A stretch of DNA of 37,597 bases, taken from positions 1 through 37,597 of the forward strand of contig JAGWMQ010000020.1 of assembly GCA_028873125.1 (NCBI GenBank), written 5' to 3'. Shown here piece after piece: positions 1 through 7,312 of the stretch (positions are counted from its first letter, which is position 1; every line of letters begins with the position of its first letter). Both the position numbers and the translations under genes were made by a program. The notes under the pieces are model-generated. The model did no database searches. It was not told the DNA's origin and saw only the letters and a list, made by a program, of their open reading frames with translations. This DNA comes from Verrucomicrobiota bacterium (lineage in GTDB: Bacteria; Verrucomicrobiota; Verrucomicrobiia; Limisphaerales; UBA11358).

Positions 1-120
1 CGAAACGTCCGAAATTTGAGTTCAACATGGCGCACGCGCAAACTGCGCGCAGACTGCCACCGTGTCGTCTGTGTTGAAAGAATCCATGACGACCACTTCG
101 TTCGCCTTAAACGACGGCAA
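1..120 (-). pseudogene. Remnant of a family 2 glycosyltransferase, cut by the window edge
   Basis: Read on the minus strand from about 120, the translation gives NEVVVMDSFNTDDTVAVC, which matches the GT2 nucleotide-binding core (D-E-V-V-V-x-D-S-x-S-T-D-x-T). In that family this core is normally preceded by about 25 residues with the first beta strand. Here it begins almost directly after the stop of the FkbM gene with no obvious start. The frame stops at 24-22, and moving one base restores a plausible continuation (RVRHVELKF). It is either an N-terminally truncated, frameshifted remnant or part of a gene outside the window. The neighbours are surface-glycan genes, which fits. The function is inferred from one motif only. 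Confidence 0.35.
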
Positions 121-123
121 AGT

Positions 124-840
124 TTAACATTCGGCACGCTGCCGCCGCTTGCGCCGCCGACGCGCGAGCTTGATCTTTCGAAAGGGAAGCCCCAAATACA
201 TTTTTCGAAACAACTTCAGCCGTTCAGTCCAAGTCGCCATATAGAACGGTTGCCCTTTCGGAACATACCAGTTGTTGACGCCCGTTCGCTTCACCACCCG
301 ATAGCCGTGCCGCGCCAGATGACGCTGCACGCCGAGTCCGTGCAGCCAATCTTCCACCAGCAAGACGGTAGGACGATGCCGGGACAGGTCGAAGCCGCGC
401 AGGACCTGAAGTTCCATGCCCTCAACATCAATGGACACAAAGTCGAGTTTCGGGTTGCCCGCCTCCGCCAGGATTTCATCCAACGTTCGCACTTCCACCT
501 CTTCCACTCGCTCAACAACAACGCCATCGTTCACGACGAGTCCTGATAATCCGTCGCCGCCCGCCGCGACATTGAGCCGCGCGCGGCCACGTTGCTCCGG
601 CGCGCTGAGGGCGCATTGAAAAACTCGGCTGCCGGGGCGTTGCTGACGCAGCAATTCACAGTTTCGGGCGATCGGCTCCACCAGCATGCCTCTCCAACCG
701 CGCTGCTCAAAGAACCAAGTTTGGCTGCACAGCGTGGGATGATTGGCACCGACCTCCACAAAGAAGCCTTCGGACTTACCTCCGAAGTATTTCCACAACA
801 ACAGGTCTTCACCAAACTGGGAATAGGAATTCATTTCCAT
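124..840 (-). CDS. FkbM-family SAM-dependent methyltransferase
   Basis: The protein carries the FkbM pattern: SQFGEDLLLWKYF near the N-terminus, FVEVGANHP (SAM-binding glycine loop) about 20 residues later, LVEPIARNCELL (acidic end of beta 2), and FVSIDVEGMELQVLRGFD, the IDVEG-E--VL motif typical of the family. FkbM enzymes O-methylate sugars or small molecules, and in glycan clusters they usually methylate a polysaccharide or glycolipid sugar. The reading frame is open up to 918, but homology begins at M-E-M-N-S-Y-S-Q, so the ATG at 840 (or 834) is preferred. The basic C-terminus is R/K-rich. It is divergent from the glycosyltransferase at 965 and both probably share the 841-964 promoter region. 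The sugar substrate is unknown. Confidence 0.85.
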   Translation of the reverse strand: MEMNSYSQFGEDLLLWKYFGGKSEGFFVEVGANHPTLCSQTWFFEQRGWRGMLVEPIARNCELLRQQRPGSRVFQCALSAPEQRGRARLNVAAGGDGLSGLVVNDGVVVERVEEVEVRTLDEILAEAGNPKLDFVSIDVEGMELQVLRGFDLSRHRPTVLLVEDWLHGLGVQRHLARHGYRVVKRTGVNNWYVPKGQPFYMATWTERLKLFRKMYLGLPFRKIKLARRRRKRRQRAEC

Positions 841-964
841 TGCAAAGTCATGATGCAAGAACCGGTCGCAATTGGCAACCGCAACCACGGAACACCGCAC
901 ACATTTCTTCCGATTCAACTCAATAAGCTTGGAATATCGCGGTGATACCGCTAGATTTAATTTC

Positions 965-2203
965 GTGACGAACGACCGCCTTCGTTTGCTTTACCTGACT
1001 TACGCTTTTCCACCGGGCGTGAGCGGACGGTTTCCTTCATTGAATCCCGCAGGCCATGCAACGGAGACCCGCATGGCGCAGGCGCTGTCGCAACTGGCTG
1101 AAGTTTCAACGGTCGGCATGATCGCGCGCGAGGTCTTCGGTCGGTTGGAGCCGCGGGATGACTCCCTCGGCCTCGAACATAAACTGCTGCTGTGGGACCG
1201 CCGCCCCGAGCTTTGGCATCGTTGGCACTCGTGGCGGCGGTTGCGTCGTTTCTACCTTGTGAGGATGGCCCGAGATGGTGCGCCCGACGTTTTGTTGGTG
1301 AAAAATCTGGGATCGATCTACAACTGTTTTGTGCGCTGGCTGCGGCGGCAATATCCTCGCCCGTTGATCGTGCTAATACTCGCTGACGCCAGACTTGGGC
1401 AAAAAATCCCACTCGCCAAGCGATTGCGTTACGCTTTCAAGCCGATGGTTACGTTGGATGAGTCCAAAGCCATTCTTTGGTTTGATGCCTGTATTTCGTT
1501 TGGAATCGGCACGCGGCGCTATTTTGAACCACGCGGCGTGCCTTGGATGTGGATGCCTTCTGCGTTCAACTTCCGCTACGACCCGCCACCCGCAGACCCG
1601 ATCCAAAACGAACCGATTCGGTTCGGCTATTTTGGAACGCTTGGAGCGCATTCCCATGTCGTTTGTCTGGTGCAGGCATTCCTCAATGCTGGAGTGCCCG
1701 GCACGCTGCACGCGTGCGGACATGGCGGATTGTCGGAAAGTTTGAAGCAACTTGCTGGCCGCCACCCGAATTTCCATTTTGACGGTCTCCTGCCCAAGCA
1801 ATCGGATTGCCTGCCTTGGGCGCAAAAAGTTGATGTTTTGATCAACCCGCGGCCTCCCGTCTTGGGGCTGGAAAACACCTTCCCGTCAAAAATTTTCGAG
1901 TATGCGATGACCGGCAAGGCGATTCTTTCCACCCGCACCGGCGGTGTGGACAAAGTTCTCGGTGAAGAAGGCCTTTACCTTGAAACTGAAAACTTTGAGG
2001 ATTCACTTCGTCAAAAGTTGCGCGAGGCGGCGGCGATGGACCGTGCCGAACTTCAACGTCGGGGCACAGCGATTCGCAACCGGATTCTCCGGGAGTTCAC
2101 TTGGGACAAACAGGCGCATCGAATGGTTGAATTTCTGACCAGAATCTTGAATAAACGCCCGGAGTTAGGGGTTGTTGGCGGCGGCCAATGTGGACAGCCT
2201 TGA
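965..2203 (+). CDS. GT4-type glycosyltransferase (GT-B fold)
   Basis: About 412 residues. The N-terminal half begins RLLYLTYAFPPGVSGRFPSL, the typical first strand and loop of a GT-B enzyme. The C-terminal half has IRFGYFGTLGAHSHV (start of the donor-binding domain) and ENTFPSKIFEYAMTGKAIL, the E-x7-E nucleotide-sugar motif of family 4, followed by TGGVDKVLGEEG. The frame is open from 872, but residues before the GTG at 965 are low-complexity and lie over the 5' end of the divergent FkbM gene, so GTG 965 is chosen. It probably transfers a hexose to an exopolysaccharide or O-antigen precursor at the inner membrane. It is followed after 36 bases by the sugar dehydrogenase gene. Donor and acceptor cannot be read from sequence. 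Confidence 0.8.
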   Translation: MTNDRLRLLYLTYAFPPGVSGRFPSLNPAGHATETRMAQALSQLAEVSTVGMIAREVFGRLEPRDDSLGLEHKLLLWDRRPELWHRWHSWRRLRRFYLVRMARDGAPDVLLVKNLGSIYNCFVRWLRRQYPRPLIVLILADARLGQKIPLAKRLRYAFKPMVTLDESKAILWFDACISFGIGTRRYFEPRGVPWMWMPSAFNFRYDPPPADPIQNEPIRFGYFGTLGAHSHVVCLVQAFLNAGVPGTLHACGHGGLSESLKQLAGRHPNFHFDGLLPKQSDCLPWAQKVDVLINPRPPVLGLENTFPSKIFEYAMTGKAILSTRTGGVDKVLGEEGLYLETENFEDSLRQKLREAAAMDRAELQRRGTAIRNRILREFTWDKQAHRMVEFLTRILNKRPELGVVGGGQCGQP

Positions 2204-2239
2204 TTTGCCACGCCACTTTCCATAGTCTTTCGCGCGTTG

Positions 2240-3517
2240 ATGCAATCCCTGAATTCCATCGCTGTATTCGGGCTCGGCAAACTGGGTTCCTGTATCGCTG
2301 CGACGCTGGCGGCGCGCGAATTCAATATCACGGGCGTGGACATAGACGCGGAGAAGGTGCGGCGCGTCAATGCCGGCGAGCCGCCCGTGGAGGAGCCGCT
2401 GCTGGCCGAAACCATCCGCAAAGGGCGTGGTCGCCTGCGCGCCACCACCGACGTGCGCGAGGCGCAGGACACGGACGCTTCGTTTTATATTCCGCCATCA
2501 CCCAGCCTGTTGGACGGCAGTTTTTCGAGCGAATTCCTGCTGCGAGCCATGCAGCCGATGGCGCGGGCGATTCGCGCCACCGGCAAAACCGGACATTTGT
2601 TTGTCGTGAACTCGACCACCACGCCGGGGGCGATGAGAAATGTCATCCTTCCCACGCTGGAGCATGAGACCGGCTGGACTTGCGGCCGCGAATTTGGCTT
2701 GTGTTACAACCCGGAATTCATTGCGCTGGGGAATGTCATCCGTGGCCTGCTTGAACCGGACATGGTTCTGATCGGCGAATCGGATGCCGCCAGCGGAGAA
2801 CGGCTGGCGGATTTGTATCGGCGTTACAACACGAACCGGCCGCACATGGCCCGAATGTCTCTGACCAGCGCGGAACTGACCAAGATTTCGGTGAACAGCT
2901 ATATCACCATGAAAATCAGTTTTACCAACCAACTTCGCCTTATCGCCGGATCATTTCCCGATGCGAACATCCACGACATCCTTGCGGCGATTGGCAGCGA
3001 CTCCCGCATCGGGTCCAAATTCCTTCGGTCGGGCTTGAGTTACGGCGGCCCTTGTTTTCCGCGAGACAACCGGCTGGTGGCCTATACCGCCCGGCAGCGC
3101 GGCTTGGAAGCGCCGTTGGCGGAAGCCACTGACCGCTTGAATGAATCCACCAAAGATTCGCTCGTGGAACAGGTTTTATCCCTGACCAGCCCCGGCGATA
3201 CCGTCGTGATCCTCGGCATGGCTTACCGCCCCGACACCTATATTGTGGAGGAATCCGCCGGACTGTTTCTGGCGCAGCATTTGAAGCAACGAGGTTGTCG
3301 CCTGCTCGTCCACGATTACCAGGCCAAGCCCGACAACAGCCCAAGCCTGATTGAGTTTGAAAACTTGGATTCACCCGATGCGCTCCTGCAACATTCCAAA
3401 ATCAGTGTGGTCGTCATCTGCTGCCCTTGGCCGCAATATAGCCGCACCCTGCTGCCGCCAGACGCAAAACTGATTGATCCGTGGGGAATCCGGCGATTCT
3501 GCTCACCGGCGGGATGA
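2240..3517 (+). CDS. UDP-glucose/GDP-mannose dehydrogenase family protein
   Basis: About 425 residues with the three family domains in order. The N-terminal Rossmann fold has the GxGxxG motif FGLGKLGSCIA and the acidic strand end VDID. The central helical domain contains AELTKISVNSY, with the conserved Lys and Asn. The active-site motif GGPCFPRDN has the catalytic Cys at about residue 272 (usually GGxCxPKD; here Arg replaces Lys). The C-terminal UDP-binding domain contains VVILGMAYRPDT. The family makes a four-electron, NAD-dependent oxidation of a nucleotide sugar to a uronic acid, feeding surface polysaccharide synthesis. Whether the substrate is UDP-glucose, UDP-ManNAc or GDP-mannose is not clear. 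ATG 2240 is preferred over the adjoining TTG at 2237. The gene ends 3 bases from the convergent GT9 gene. Confidence 0.87.
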   Translation: MQSLNSIAVFGLGKLGSCIAATLAAREFNITGVDIDAEKVRRVNAGEPPVEEPLLAETIRKGRGRLRATTDVREAQDTDASFYIPPSPSLLDGSFSSEFLLRAMQPMARAIRATGKTGHLFVVNSTTTPGAMRNVILPTLEHETGWTCGREFGLCYNPEFIALGNVIRGLLEPDMVLIGESDAASGERLADLYRRYNTNRPHMARMSLTSAELTKISVNSYITMKISFTNQLRLIAGSFPDANIHDILAAIGSDSRIGSKFLRSGLSYGGPCFPRDNRLVAYTARQRGLEAPLAEATDRLNESTKDSLVEQVLSLTSPGDTVVILGMAYRPDTYIVEESAGLFLAQHLKQRGCRLLVHDYQAKPDNSPSLIEFENLDSPDALLQHSKISVVVICCPWPQYSRTLLPPDAKLIDPWGIRRFCSPAG

Positions 3518-3520
3518 ATT

Positions 3521-4588
3521 TCAACTGACCGGCGGCTGGCTGCCTGCGTCCGCCTGCGTGCTTTGCACGGTGCGAATGAGTTTCTCCGTCTCAATCCCGC
3601 ACAAAAATTGTTCGCCGGGTTCGCTTCGCCCCACAATCGTCCGGTGGCCTTTGCCTGCGGGCACCCAAGCCTTCCGGCCCGGATTGGGCCAGAACCACGA
3701 GACCGTGGGCGTGCCGGCCATCAACGCCAGATGCAGCGTGCCGGTGTCGCCGCAAAAATGCAGCGCGCCGTGTTGAATGACCGCCGCAAGCTGGATCAGA
3801 TTCAAATTGCCGGCGAACACACGCCACGGTTTTCGCGGAAGCGACGCGAGCAGTTCGGTCATTTTTTTCCGCTCGCGTTCCGTTGGCGCGCAGGACAACG
3901 CTAGTTTTTTTTCGGGAAATGTTCTTTCGAGCGCGCCGATGAATTCCACAAGTTGCGCCGGCGACAGTTCCTTGTAATCGGTGGTCGTGAATGGGCTGAT
4001 GTGAAAATAAGTTTTTGCGTCGGCTTCGGCAATTTTCGCCGCGCGCAAATTGTCAGCGGCAATTTCAACGTGAAACTCGGGCTGTGTGAAAGGAAAACCC
4101 GCTTTTTCCAAACAGCGGCAGCGTTGCGCGTAAATCGGCTCGTTCCAAAACGAATGTTGCACATGAGCGGTGAACATTTGTTTCCAAAACGGCGGTCCGC
4201 CGCCTTCGGGCGTTCGCCCGAGCCGCTCGCGCGCGCCGCTCAAAAACGTCAGCCAGATCGAACGGTCGGAGCCGTTGAGGTTGATGAGTGCGTCGAATTT
4301 TTCCTTCCGCAGGCGCGAAACCATCTCAAAATTTTCCCGCAATGTCGCGTGACGCGGGAACCTCATGTAACCCCAGACGCGATCCACCCACGGCACGCAA
4401 TCCATGAGCGAAGTGACGTGCTCGGCCACGGCACAATGCAATTCCGCCCGTGGATAGGCTTGGCGGACCATCCACAGCGCGGGGAGCAAATGAACAGTGT
4501 CGCCGAGAAAGCCAAGGTCAAGAACCATGACCTTCTGCGCGCCACGCGTTCGCTCCAGAAAATTTTTTGGTGATGCCGAGCCCGTCAT
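3521..4588 (-). CDS. Glycosyltransferase family 9 (heptosyltransferase-like)
   Basis: 355 residues with the GT9 layout: N-terminal KVMVLDLGFLGDTVHLLPAL (the glycine/Asp acceptor loop, with D near residue 29), a middle ALINLNGSDRSIWLTFLSGA segment, and a C-terminal donor domain with FCGDTGTLHLALMAGTPTV, the family's D-T-G-x-x-H-x-x-x-x-x-G signature. GT9 enzymes such as WaaC, WaaF and WaaQ add heptose to the lipopolysaccharide inner core from ADP-heptose at the cytoplasmic face. A second, more canonical copy lies at 7751-8806, so the two probably act in succession. The donor domain here has WFWPNPGRKAWVP where classical enzymes have L-F-G-P-T-x-P, so specificity may differ. ATG 4588 has AGGA just upstream. 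Confidence 0.82.
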   Translation of the reverse strand: MTGSASPKNFLERTRGAQKVMVLDLGFLGDTVHLLPALWMVRQAYPRAELHCAVAEHVTSLMDCVPWVDRVWGYMRFPRHATLRENFEMVSRLRKEKFDALINLNGSDRSIWLTFLSGARERLGRTPEGGGPPFWKQMFTAHVQHSFWNEPIYAQRCRCLEKAGFPFTQPEFHVEIAADNLRAAKIAEADAKTYFHISPFTTTDYKELSPAQLVEFIGALERTFPEKKLALSCAPTERERKKMTELLASLPRKPWRVFAGNLNLIQLAAVIQHGALHFCGDTGTLHLALMAGTPTVSWFWPNPGRKAWVPAGKGHRTIVGRSEPGEQFLCGIETEKLIRTVQSTQADAGSQPPVS

Positions 4589-5054
4589 TTCCTGCCGTCA
4601 ATGTTAGCGGGCGGCTCATGATTTGAAAATAAAACTCACCTTTTCTTCCTTTGACCGCCGAAAATATAAGACCTCTGAAGAACTCAATTTTGGGTAGCAG
4701 CCACCGTGAGTCGGCCCCATTTCTTCTTTGGGTTTTGAATGAGATCAGAGCGGACGCACGTCCGCTGCTACAGTTTTTCAGAGGTCCCAATACGCCAGCC
4801 TCCAATGTTAAACTTTCTGCTCAAAGCCTGGAGCCTGGCCAAACCTTGCCGGCTGCGATTGTTCCTCAGGGTGCCGGCCGCTTTCCGGGTGGATGCTTTT
4901 CTTCGCTCCTCGTACGGTGACGGTTCGATGATCGTTCGATCAACCTTCGAGGAGGTTTGGAGCGCGCAAGATTCAAGGAGATGGCAGCGGCGGCAGGGTG
5001 GTGAAGGTTCGCAGGTTTTGCTGAGGGCGCAAGGGGCTGGACGAACACGCGATT
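4589..5054. other. 466-bp gene-free stretch between GT9 and the toxin-antitoxin island
   Basis: It holds the palindromic element at 4670-4786. At 4984-5003 there is a GCAGCGGCGGCAGGGTGGTGAA block that recurs at 5809-5830 and, more diverged, in the 3' end of the nucleotidyltransferase gene near 6728-6748. No frame in this stretch gave a recognisable protein. The rest may be the decayed left edge of the toxin-antitoxin island. Confidence 0.5.
4670..4786. repeat. 117-bp imperfect palindrome with paired hairpins (REPIN-like)
   Basis: The ends GACCTCTGAAGAACT and TTTTTCAGAGGTC (4774-4786) are inverted. Inside, GTAGCAGCCACCGTGAGTC is mirrored by GACGCACGTCCGCTGCTAC. The right arm forms its own hairpin, AGCGGAC-gcac-GTCCGCT. 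The layout is two inverted hairpin halves separated by a short spacer, like REP doublets. It lies between two minus-strand genes. Confidence 0.55.
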
Positions 5055-5474
5055 TTAACGCCAGGGGGACGGCAACAGGGAGTGCAGCGAAGTGACTTTG
5101 ATCCGGGAAACGCGGAAGATCGGTTTGCCGGGCAACTCGCTGGTGACAAATTCGTCCGCGCCTTGCCGGAGGGCGGCCGCCAGATTCAAAGCGTCGCCGG
5201 CGGCCAGGCCGTGTTTTTTGGCCAATGCCATCGCCGCCTTGCCCAAGGCCTCGCTGAACGGCTCGCAACCCGAGGCCAGGGAAAAATGTTCGTGGTAAAA
5301 TTCCACTTCCGCCTGGCGTTTTTCAAAGGTGGGTTTGGGCAACAATTCCAATTGGACATTCTCGCAGGTGACAAATTCGCGGGAATCATCTTCCAAAATG
5401 GCGGCGGCAACATCGTGAAGTTCGCCTCGCTTCCACGCCGCAAGCAAAACGCCCGAATCCAGAAAGGTTTTCAA
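5055..5474 (-). CDS. PIN-domain toxin (VapC-like RNase)
   Basis: 139 residues with the PIN pattern: an acidic residue after the first strand (MKTFLDSGVLLAAW, D6), an Asp in the helix AAGDALNLAAAL and an acidic TSE near the end of strand 4. PIN toxins are Mg2+-dependent endoribonucleases that cut tRNA or rRNA when their antitoxin is degraded. No ATG fits. The TTG at 5474 is preceded by GGGAGG five bases upstream, and it overlaps the TGA of the upstream RHH gene (TTGA), so the two are translationally coupled. The frame is open to 5603 but that part is in the antitoxin's shadow. The RNA target is not known. Confidence 0.78.
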   Translation of the reverse strand: MKTFLDSGVLLAAWKRGELHDVAAAILEDDSREFVTCENVQLELLPKPTFEKRQAEVEFYHEHFSLASGCEPFSEALGKAAMALAKKHGLAAGDALNLAAALRQGADEFVTSELPGKPIFRVSRIKVTSLHSLLPSPWR

Positions 5475-5734
5475 TGAAACCTCCCGCGGCGCTCCTGCAG
5501 TTCGCGCGCGATGCCTTCGGCGTCCAAAGGTTCGCCGCGTTCGGCGCGGCCCTTGTCCAAAATCGCTTTCAGCCGCCGGCCGCGTTCGGTGGTCGGCTGC
5601 CATTCCGATTCCCGACGGCGGATTTTTTCCTCCAATGCCGAAAGGATGAACCGGCTGCGGCCCTTGTGCGCGCCGGGCAACGCGCGGAAAATTTTCATCG
5701 GCACTTTCACGCTCACGAGTTTCGTATTGGTCAT
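5471..5734 (-). CDS. Ribbon-helix-helix antitoxin, partner of the PIN toxin
   Basis: 87 residues. The N-terminal TNTKLVSVKVPMKIFRALPG has the alternating pattern of an RHH beta strand followed by a basic helix (KGRSRFILSALEEKI). The C-terminal half is charged and helical, as expected for a toxin-binding tail. RHH antitoxins bind operator DNA as dimers, and here the protein should neutralise the PIN protein encoded just downstream. ATG 5734 is chosen because the upstream residues are not RHH-like. The stop codon overlaps the toxin TTG. A short inverted repeat over the start (5733-5745) could be part of its operator. Confidence 0.72.
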   Translation of the reverse strand: MTNTKLVSVKVPMKIFRALPGAHKGRSRFILSALEEKIRRRESEWQPTTERGRRLKAILDKGRAERGEPLDAEGIARELQERRGRFH

Positions 5735-5745
5735 ACCAAGAGTAT
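5733..5745. promoter_or_regulatory. Possible RHH operator, ATAC-N5-GTAT
   Basis: A 4-bp inverted repeat with a 5-base centre covers the antitoxin start codon. RHH antitoxins commonly autorepress through short palindromes at this location. The repeat is short and could be chance. Confidence 0.22.
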
Positions 5746-5808
5746 TACGGCTACGCGGCGCAGGGTCAAGCCCCGAGGCAATCAACGCGGGATTTCTTCG
5801 GATTCACG

Positions 5809-5890
5809 CCGGCGGCGGCAGGGTGGTGAAAGGGCTGGTCATGCTCCCGGATTTTTTGCTCCAGACGCCAACCTGTTTTGACAGAATGAA
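5809..5890 (-). pseudogene. Remnant of a nucleotidyltransferase C-terminus
   Basis: On the minus strand this piece encodes WRLEQKIREHDQPFHHPAAA, which aligns with the last residues of the nucleotidyltransferase at 6721-7312 (ERLEQKIRDHARPFTTLPPL). DNA similarity extends through GGATTTT(T/C)TGCTCCAGACG to the GGTGGTGAA block. No other part of that gene remains here. The fragment sits just before the end of the second PIN gene. It is best explained as the tail of a second nucleotidyltransferase module lost by deletion. Confidence 0.55.
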
Positions 5891-5931
5891 AAATTGCTCC
5901 GGGAAATCCCGGTGAAAATCGTGAAACGGGA

Positions 5932-6357
5932 TCACGCCTGCCACACCAGCGCGGAACGAAACGCCCGCGGCGTGACACAAGCAATGCCGCAGGGCTTTTC
6001 CAGCACCAGCAAATCCGGGTCCGTGGTCACCAGCCAGGCAGCCCGGCAGGCCACCGCCGACATGATCACCGGATCGTCTTTGGCATCCCGGGAGGTTTTG
6101 CGGATGGGAATGTCATCGGCCATTTTGGACGCCGCTTTCAACCACAGCAGCCAGTTGGCCCAGTTTGGATTTTTCCAGCGCGGCTCGCTGGCCGCCACGC
6201 GCTCCACCACTTCCGCCCATTCTTCGGTCAAAAACGGAGTGCGAAACGACTGAAACCCGCCTGCCGCGAGCAGACGCAACACGCGGCGCGCATCGCCGCG
6301 CCAGCCAATCGCGGAAACCACCACAGAACTGTCGAGCACCGCGCGCGGCTTATGCAC
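5932..6357 (-). CDS. PIN-domain putative toxin
   Basis: 141 residues. The N-terminus MHKPRAVLDSSVVVSAIGW has the first catalytic Asp (D9) in the LDSSVVVSA form typical of the 'putative toxin-antitoxin system toxin component, PIN family' group. The middle has TEEWAEVVERV (acidic helix) and KDDPVIMSAVACRAAWLVTTDPDLL, which supplies the conserved D-D-x-V-x-x-A and T-x-D-x-D-L motifs. All four acidic positions look intact, so an active ribonuclease is plausible. Its start lies 8 bases inside the upstream antitoxin gene, so the pair is translationally coupled. The sequence is unrelated in detail to the first PIN protein of the island. Confidence 0.8.
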   Translation of the reverse strand: MHKPRAVLDSSVVVSAIGWRGDARRVLRLLAAGGFQSFRTPFLTEEWAEVVERVAASEPRWKNPNWANWLLWLKAASKMADDIPIRKTSRDAKDDPVIMSAVACRAAWLVTTDPDLLVLEKPCGIACVTPRAFRSALVWQA

Positions 6358-6595
6358 GGCGCTCCTGCTTCACCCGGCGGACCATCCGCAAAACTGACTT
6401 GGATTCCGGCTCATTGGAGCCATCGCTGTCCATCCGCTCAAACTGCCGGCGCAGTTCGGCCTGTTCCTGCTCCTGCCGCGCGCGGATCAGTTCGCGGACG
6501 ACGTCGCTCGCGCTGGAAAACCCGCCCGCTTCCCGCCGGGCATTCAACCAACTCTTTTGCTTGTCCGTCACCGAGATGTTTAACGTGCTTGCCAT
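6350..6595 (-). CDS. ParD/CopG-type RHH antitoxin
   Basis: 81 residues. MASTLNISVTDKQKSWLNARREAG followed by FSSASDVVRELIRARQEQEQ is the classical ParD-like layout: a strand, helix A, the F-x-S-x-S-D-V-V-R-x-x-I/L helix B, then a long charged tail that wraps the toxin. It overlaps the PIN gene by 8 bases. ParD-type proteins usually pair with ParE, so pairing with a PIN toxin is slightly unusual but is seen in this putative-toxin group. A perfect palindrome lies 25 bases upstream of the ATG and may be its operator. Confidence 0.82.
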   Translation of the reverse strand: MASTLNISVTDKQKSWLNARREAGGFSSASDVVRELIRARQEQEQAELRRQFERMDSDGSNEPESKSVLRMVRRVKQERRA

Positions 6596-6597
6596 AT

Positions 6598-6632
6598 TGT
6601 CAGGTTAGTGCTTTGGCTTATCTTGTCAAGAT
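6598..6632. promoter_or_regulatory. Candidate operator: palindrome ATCTTG-T-CAAGAT plus a second TTGTCA half-site
   Basis: At 6620-6632 there is a perfect 6+6 palindrome with a one-base centre. TTGTCA occurs within it (6624-6629) and again at 6598-6603 beside the start codon, 26 bases apart. On the minus strand TTGACA lies about where a -35 box for the antitoxin would be. Paired sites covering the promoter fit RHH autoregulation, but this is inferred from position only. Confidence 0.4.
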
Positions 6633-6720
6633 TCGCCATCCTGGGCCGCTCTGGCGCCAGCCCAACGCTGCACGAGCAGGCTTCTCTGCCACCCATGATC
6701 CAGGCCGGCCTTCAAGATTT

Positions 6721-7312
6721 TCACTGTAGCGGCGGGAGCGTGGTGAACGGTCGTGCGTGGTCGCGGATTTTCTGCTCCAGACGCTCCAACTTGTCGGGTT
6801 GTTCCTGCAAGGCGAGCAGCGGCTTCAATTCGCGGCGGACCAGCGCGAAATCCAGTTTCCCCTTTTGCCGGGCAAGGATGCCGTTCACGTCCACCCAATC
6901 CTGTTCCCGCCCGGCGAAACATTTGTGGACGAGCAAGTCCTCCGCCGAGCACGTGCGCAGTGCGCCCTCCGGGATTTTCCAAAGCGAACTGCGCTCGATG
7001 GAACGTCGCTCGAAATCAATCCCGCCCAGCGCGACATCCACGGATGTGCCGTGCCGGTTGACCAGCAACATCACCCGACTTTTGAGTGCCATTTCCAGGG
7101 AACCGGGAGGGCGGAATTTATAATCGCGAAGCCAGATTTCGATGAATTTCTCCTCGCCCCCCAAAACCCGTGAGCAACGTCAAATCCACGTAGGTTGTCA
7201 ATCGCGGTTCGCCCCAGCGCTGCACCGCCAGACCGCCGATGATGCAAAAACTCCATTTCTGGCTTTCGCACAGACGTTGAATTTCCAAAGCCGTGAGATA
7301 AAGCCCGGTCAT
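6721..7312 (-). pseudogene. Frameshifted nucleotidyltransferase (AbiEii/MNT-like toxin component)
   Basis: Two overlapping minus-strand frames make one protein of about 195 residues. The N-terminal frame (7312-7118) reads ALEIQRLCESQKWSFCIIGG then LAVQRWGEPRLTTYVDLTLL. The C-terminal frame (to 6721) begins GGEEKFIEIWL and runs through LRTCSAEDLLVHKCFAGREQ and DWVDVNGILARQ, landmarks of a nucleotidyltransferase family related to AbiEii. The frames join at a six-G run (7157-7162) where one extra base breaks the gene. In addition, the first Asp of the expected D-V-D metal motif is Tyr (T-T-Y-V-D). Frameshift plus active-site loss suggests decay, although an assembly error could explain the first. 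Its start overlaps the upstream small gene by ATGA. Confidence 0.7.

Noticed and set aside
4739-5095. Plus-strand frame beginning MLNFLLKAWSLAKP (internal ATG)
   Set aside because: No family resemblance, and it crosses the hairpin element and the repeated GGCGGCAG block.
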